From Candidatus Brocadiales bacterium (GTDB lineage: Bacteria; Planctomycetota; Brocadiia; Brocadiales; Bathyanammoxibiaceae), in the NCBI GenBank assembly GCA_030586765.1, contig JAUQZZ010000095.1, positions 1-7,739 of the forward strand: a stretch of 7,739 nucleotides of DNA, in the 5' to 3' direction. Positions 6,542-7,739 of this stretch are shown here, in pieces. The notes beneath the pieces are model-generated. The model did not search any database. It saw only the letters and a program-made list of their open reading frames with translations, and was not told the origin of the DNA. Numbering within the stretch: position 1 is the first letter of the stretch; each line of letters begins with the position of its first letter. Made by a program: the position numbers and the translations under genes.

Positions 6542-7739
6542 AAGAAACGTTTTTTGGTTCTAGTCATTGCTTTTTTCCTGAAGGGAACCCTCCTATGGGC
6601 TCAGGATCCCACTAACTACCGCAATAACCTTGGCCTTGCCTACGCCAGATATGGGCTCCTGGAAGAGGCTATTATGGAATGGAAAGGGGTTCTGAGACTT
6701 AATCCCCACTACCCTGAAACCCATTACAATCTTGGTCTTGCCTATTATCTGAAGGGTCAGTATGAGGATGCCCTTCAGGCATATAAAAAGGCTGTAGAGA
6801 TAAGGACCGATTATATACAGGCCCATCATAATCTGGGAAACCTTTACTACAAGAAGACCCTTTACGACGATGCTATAGGGGAGTGGAAGGAGGTAATAAG
6901 GCTACTCCCTGGCGACTCCGAGACCTATTATAACCTGGGACTTGCCTATTATAAGAAAGGTCTTCTAGAGGATTCCGTCCACAATTTTAAAACCGCTATT
7001 GAATTCAGTCCTGACTTTCCTGAGGCGCACCATAATCTGGGTAGGATTTACTTAGAAAAAGGTGACCTGGAGTCTGCCGAAACTGAACTGAAAAAGGCGG
7101 TAGAAATCAATCCAACCTCTGCTAGGGCCCATATAGACCTCGCCTACCTATATACCCAGGGGGGTATGCTCCAGGAGGCTATATCCCAATATAAGAAGGC
7201 TATAGAGATAAAGCCCTACACCCCAGAACCCCTTACCAATCTTGGTGTCCTTTTGGAAAGGACTGGACAGGTCGATGAGGCTGTCATCCATCATGAGGCA
7301 GCCATAGAGGCCAATCCCCTCTATGTACCTGCCTACCTTCACCTGGGGAAGGTTTACGAAGAGAAGGGCCTAATGGAACAGGCTATTAGCACATATAAAA
7401 AGGCCCTAACCATTAATCCCGACTCCACCGAGGCGCTTCTTGACATTGCCGGACTTTACTACAAAAAGGGCCTTTTTAACGACTCTATTCAGTGCCTACA
7501 AAAAGTGGCAGAAAAGGTACCCGACAAGGCAGAAATCTACTTCAACCTGGCGCTTAACTACTATCGTACAAATAGTCTAGAAGAGGCGATATCGCAGTTC
7601 AATAAGGTCATCTCCATTAATCCCCAGTTTGCAGAGGCCCACCACGGTCTAGCCCGAGTCTATCTGGACAAGGGTCTACTAGAAGAGGCTGCATTAGAGT
7701 TAGAAAAGGCCGTATCAGCCAACCCTTTCGTTGCTGGCT
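6539..7739 (+). CDS. Exported TPR-array protein, at least eleven repeats (3' truncated by window)
   Basis: 400 codons are visible and the frame is open at the window end. A clear signal peptide is present: MKKR, hydrophobic core 5-14, a second hydrophobic stretch 17-20, likely cleavage at LWA-QDP near residue 21. From residue 26 to 399 the sequence is eleven consecutive TPRs of exactly 34 residues with no linker. Typical repeats read NYRNNLGLAYARYGLLEEAI, ETHYNLGLAYYLKG and EAHHNLGRIYLEKGDLESAE, with P near position 31-32 of most. Such an array forms a right-handed superhelix with a long concave binding groove. No catalytic domain is visible, but the C-terminus is missing. Repeats 1-3 match those of the preceding gene at about 47 percent (48 of 102 positions by eye, ungapped), so the two arose by duplication. 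The protein is presumably periplasmic or surface-associated and works with the pilus/secretin machine, by context only. Confidence 0.88.
   Translation, partial: MKKRFLVLVIAFFLKGTLLWAQDPTNYRNNLGLAYARYGLLEEAIMEWKGVLRLNPHYPETHYNLGLAYYLKGQYEDALQAYKKAVEIRTDYIQAHHNLGNLYYKKTLYDDAIGEWKEVIRLLPGDSETYYNLGLAYYKKGLLEDSVHNFKTAIEFSPDFPEAHHNLGRIYLEKGDLESAETELKKAVEINPTSARAHIDLAYLYTQGGMLQEAISQYKKAIEIKPYTPEPLTNLGVLLERTGQVDEAVIHHEAAIEANPLYVPAYLHLGKVYEEKGLMEQAISTYKKALTINPDSTEALLDIAGLYYKKGLFNDSIQCLQKVAEKVPDKAEIYFNLALNYYRTNSLEEAISQFNKVISINPQFAEAHHGLARVYLDKGLLEEAALELEKAVSANPFVAG

Overview
The window is one strand-uniform, tightly packed operon fragment: seven genes, all on the + strand, with overlaps or gaps of at most 26 bases. 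It encodes part of an envelope-spanning type IV pilus / type II secretion-like machine. The outer-membrane secretin, signal peptides and lipobox point to a Gram-negative (diderm) bacterium. Codon use is rich in AGG/AGA (Arg) and ATA (Ile), and base composition looks balanced by eye. This would fit a deep-branching, often anaerobic or thermophilic lineage (Desulfobacterota- or Nitrospirota-like), but no single marker here fixes the phylum.

Layout. 1-519: C-terminal part of a PilO/MshJ-like inner-membrane alignment protein, cut by the window start. 497-970: PilP/MshK-like periplasmic linker protein. 967-2703: secretin lipoprotein of the MshL subgroup. 2722-4002: membrane-anchored periplasmic TPR protein in the position MshN occupies in MSHA operons. 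4002-5744: GspE/PilB/MshE-type assembly ATPase with a degenerate MshEN domain. 5754-6512 and 6539-end: two paralogous exported TPR proteins, the second with at least eleven TPRs and cut by the window end. The order alignment protein, linker, secretin, TPR protein, ATPase matches the MSHA-pilus order J-K-L-N-E, except that the AAA+ gene mshM is absent between L and N.

How the genes work together (family knowledge plus inference): the PilO- and PilP-like proteins link the inner-membrane platform to the secretin. The secretin forms the outer-membrane pore. The cytoplasmic ATPase drives pilin or pseudopilin polymerisation. The three TPR proteins are predicted to act in the periplasm or at the outer membrane as assembly scaffolds. 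No pilin, prepilin peptidase, PilC/GspF platform protein or PilT gene is visible, so pilus and secretion system cannot be told apart from this window.

The less ordinary points are: (i) a nested palindromic element, 81 bp between outer arms and so in frame, that lengthens the secretin's pre-lipobox segment to 62 residues; (ii) a repeated nine-residue motif E-[KR]-[AG]-F-[DN]-x3-L in the MshN-like protein; (iii) an MshEN domain that keeps the 24+5+24 spacing but has lost both lead arginines; and (iv) a tandem pair of TPR paralogs sharing conserved tryptophans. No RNA genes, insertion sequences, CRISPR arrays or convincing terminators were seen, and no intergenic gap exceeds 26 bases.
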